Below, piece by piece: positions 62,945 to 64,000 of a stretch of 64,000 nt of DNA. A program made the translations under genes and the position numbers. Below the pieces are notes generated by a model, which did not search any database, was not told where the DNA came from, and worked only from the letters and a program-made list of their open reading frames with translations. How positions within the stretch are numbered: the first letter of the stretch is position 1; each line of letters starts with the position of its first letter. Origin of the DNA: JAXGYX01 sp040772065 (GTDB lineage: Bacteria; Bacillota; Clostridia; Saccharofermentanales; Fastidiosipilaceae); assembly GCA_040772065.1 (NCBI GenBank), contig JAXGYX010000001.1, positions 868,001-932,000 of the forward strand. The letters are read 5' to 3'.

Positions 62945-62958
62945 CGAACAATTGTTTG
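62945..62958. promoter_or_regulatory. LexA box (SOS operator)
   Basis: CGAACAATTGTTTG fits the Gram-positive SOS consensus CGAAC-N4-GTTYG. It overlaps the lexA -35 element and lies just downstream of the predicted spaA transcription start. Confidence 0.85.
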
Positions 62959-62984
62959 ACATTCCTGCAATGGCACCGTATATT
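62956..62984 (+). promoter_or_regulatory. Predicted lexA promoter
   Basis: TTGACA, 17 bases, TATATT; about 35 bases before the lexA start and overlapped by the LexA box, consistent with autoregulation. Confidence 0.75.
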
Positions 62985-63006
62985 GAATGAAAGACTGAAC
63001 AGACAA
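62977..63006 (-). promoter_or_regulatory. Possible spaA promoter, overlapping the lexA promoter
   Basis: Minus-strand TTGTCT, 18 bases, TATACG. Its -10 overlaps the lexA -10 on the other strand, so the two promoters would compete, and a transcript would run through the LexA box. Confidence 0.4.
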
Positions 63007-63018
63007 TGGAGGGTAGAT

Positions 63019-63786
63019 ATGACTAAAAACATACATTCAGACAAGACTTCGTCCGCCGCGACGACGAACAAGCCGACTGTCAGCAAGACCCGCACTAAAA
63101 GAGACATCCGTTGTGAAAAAATGTATCAGTTTATCGCCCGGTTTATTGACACCCATGGCTACTCTCCTTCCATTCGTGATATTGGATCCGGATGCAACAT
63201 TCAATCCACTTCCACCGTTCACGCCTACCTGAAGCGGCTGGAAACCGAAGGAAAGATCAATTACTCCTCCGGCAAGCGCCGGGCGATCACACTTGCCGAC
63301 GCACCGTTCGCCTCTTCCGACTCGAATTTGTCAGCCAACAAGCCGACCAAATCAATCCGTGGAGAAAAAACCAGCACGTGCTCCGAACGTGATGATCAAA
63401 TGATTCGTTACCCTTTGATTGGGACTGTGACCGCCGGTCTGCCGATTTTTGCGGATGAGCGGATCGAGCGTGAATTTTTGTTTTCCGACGACATGTTTCC
63501 GGCGCGGAACGAAGTGTTCGCGCTGACGGTCAAGGGCGACAGCATGATTGACGACGCGATTCTGAATGAAGACATTGTACTGGTCGAAAAGTGCAACGCG
63601 GCCCCATACGGCTCCATTGTGGTCGGACTGGTTGGAGATGAGGCGACGGTCAAGCGTCTGTCTCTCATTGACGGTAAACCTTATTTAACGCCGGCGAACG
63701 ACGCGTACAGCCCCATACCCTTCGCTGAGGATGACTGTTTGATTCTAGGCAAAGTAATCGGAGTGATGCGCACGGCTGTCCGCTAG
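63019..63786 (+). CDS. lexA: LexA repressor
   Basis: Represses DNA damage genes and cleaves itself when RecA is activated. The 255-residue protein has a winged helix N-terminus (YQFIARFIDTHGYSPSIRDI), a Ser/Lys-rich linker longer than usual plus a 28-residue basic extension before the domain, the cleavage site Ala139-Gly140 in GTVTAGLPIF, Ser175 in VKGDSMID and Lys212 in DEATVKRL. ATG at 63019 is set by GGAGGG. The C-terminal end overlaps the convergent hfq gene by 42 bases. Confidence 0.95.
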   Translation: MTKNIHSDKTSSAATTNKPTVSKTRTKRDIRCEKMYQFIARFIDTHGYSPSIRDIGSGCNIQSTSTVHAYLKRLETEGKINYSSGKRRAITLADAPFASSDSNLSANKPTKSIRGEKTSTCSERDDQMIRYPLIGTVTAGLPIFADERIEREFLFSDDMFPARNEVFALTVKGDSMIDDAILNEDIVLVEKCNAAPYGSIVVGLVGDEATVKRLSLIDGKPYLTPANDAYSPIPFAEDDCLILGKVIGVMRTAVR

Positions 63787-64000
63787 CATGGGCGCCTTGT
63801 TCAGCGGATGGTGAAGCTCGGCCCAATTGATTTCATCAACAGGGGTGATCGCGGACACACCGGATTTAAAAATGAGGCTGATCGCTTCTTCTTTATCCGA
63901 CACCAGCAAACTCCAATTATCATAGCCGCGGATATAGCCGGTTTTAACTCCGTCATTTTTTAATAAAACATTGACCTCCGCCGCCTCGCGGACACAATAT
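63745..64000 (-). CDS. hfq: RNA chaperone Hfq-like protein (partial)
   Basis: The N-terminus lies beyond the window; 84 codons are visible. The sequence VNVLLKNDGVKTGYIRGYDN followed by WSLLV is the Sm1 region, and ISLIFKSGVSAITP is the Sm2 region (the usual form is YKHAISTIVP). Hfq binds small regulatory RNAs. A tail of about 30 residues (ending RAHHSDYFA) follows the Sm fold. In Clostridia hfq commonly lies near miaA and lexA, which supports the call. Its end overlaps the end of lexA on the other strand. Confidence 0.82.
   Translation of the reverse strand, partial: YCVREAAEVNVLLKNDGVKTGYIRGYDNWSLLVSDKEEAISLIFKSGVSAITPVDEINWAELHHPLNKAPMLADSRAHHSDYFA

Overview
The window looks like a chromosome segment of a Gram-positive bacterium of the phylum Bacillota, most likely class Clostridia. 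The evidence is a PolC-type replicative polymerase, strong GGAGG ribosome binding sites, the frr-uppS-cdsA-dxr-rseP-ispG-polC gene order, an LPXTG-like surface protein beside a sortase, a Bacillus-type LexA box (CGAAC-N4-GTTYG) and an Hfq gene next to lexA. Most genes are ordinary housekeeping genes on the minus strand. I saw no phage, transposon, CRISPR array, rRNA or tRNA.

Region by region, in the direction of transcription. (1) 19.6 to 0 kb, minus strand: tsaD, smpB, rpsB, tsf, pyrH, then frr-uppS-cdsA-dxr-rseP-ispG-polC-priA and def-fmt-rsmB (rsmB is cut by the window edge). These cover translation, isoprenoid and lipid precursors, membrane proteolysis and replication. A six-copy 26-bp tandem repeat lies between tsaD and smpB. 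(2) 19.7-27 kb: a membrane-anchored alpha/beta-hydrolase-like protein on the plus strand, the zapA/U32/dut operon, and GTP-type PEP carboxykinase. (3) 27-33 kb: an operon of a radical SAM enzyme, its DUF2344 partner, a sialate-esterase-like protein lacking its serine, and rsmA. (4) 33-43 kb: pgi; then leuC-leuD-leuB-ilvD-ilvB followed by a B12-binding radical SAM gene. leuA, ilvC and ilvN are not here. (5) 43-48.6 kb: an ABC-F ATPase (plus strand), then a minus-strand locus of a degenerate ROK regulator, a small probably frameshifted gene and a one-chain cobalamin-dependent mutase-like protein. (6) 49-53 kb: glutamate dehydrogenase, fructokinase, and a fused FUSC-type membrane protein/FMN reductase. 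(7) 53-58 kb: a transglutaminase-like lipoprotein; LCP protein, diaminopimelate decarboxylase and a nucleotidyltransferase (cell envelope). (8) 58-64 kb: an SpaA-like surface protein with a downstream class-B-like sortase that has no arginine after its catalytic cysteine, divergent from lexA across a shared LexA box; an Hfq gene converges on lexA and is cut by the window end.

The least explained parts are the ROK/small gene/B12 locus, the surface-protein and sortase pair sharing regulatory DNA with lexA, two hydrolase-fold proteins that lost their nucleophile, a ZapA protein with a repeated Ser-Ile-(Asp/Asn)-Pro motif, and the 26-bp repeat. Two probable frameshifts (small gene near 47.2 kb, sortase 5' end near 58.9 kb) both need a -1 shift, so single-base sequence errors must be excluded. 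Where a start codon was moved from the longest reading frame, the ribosome binding site is given.
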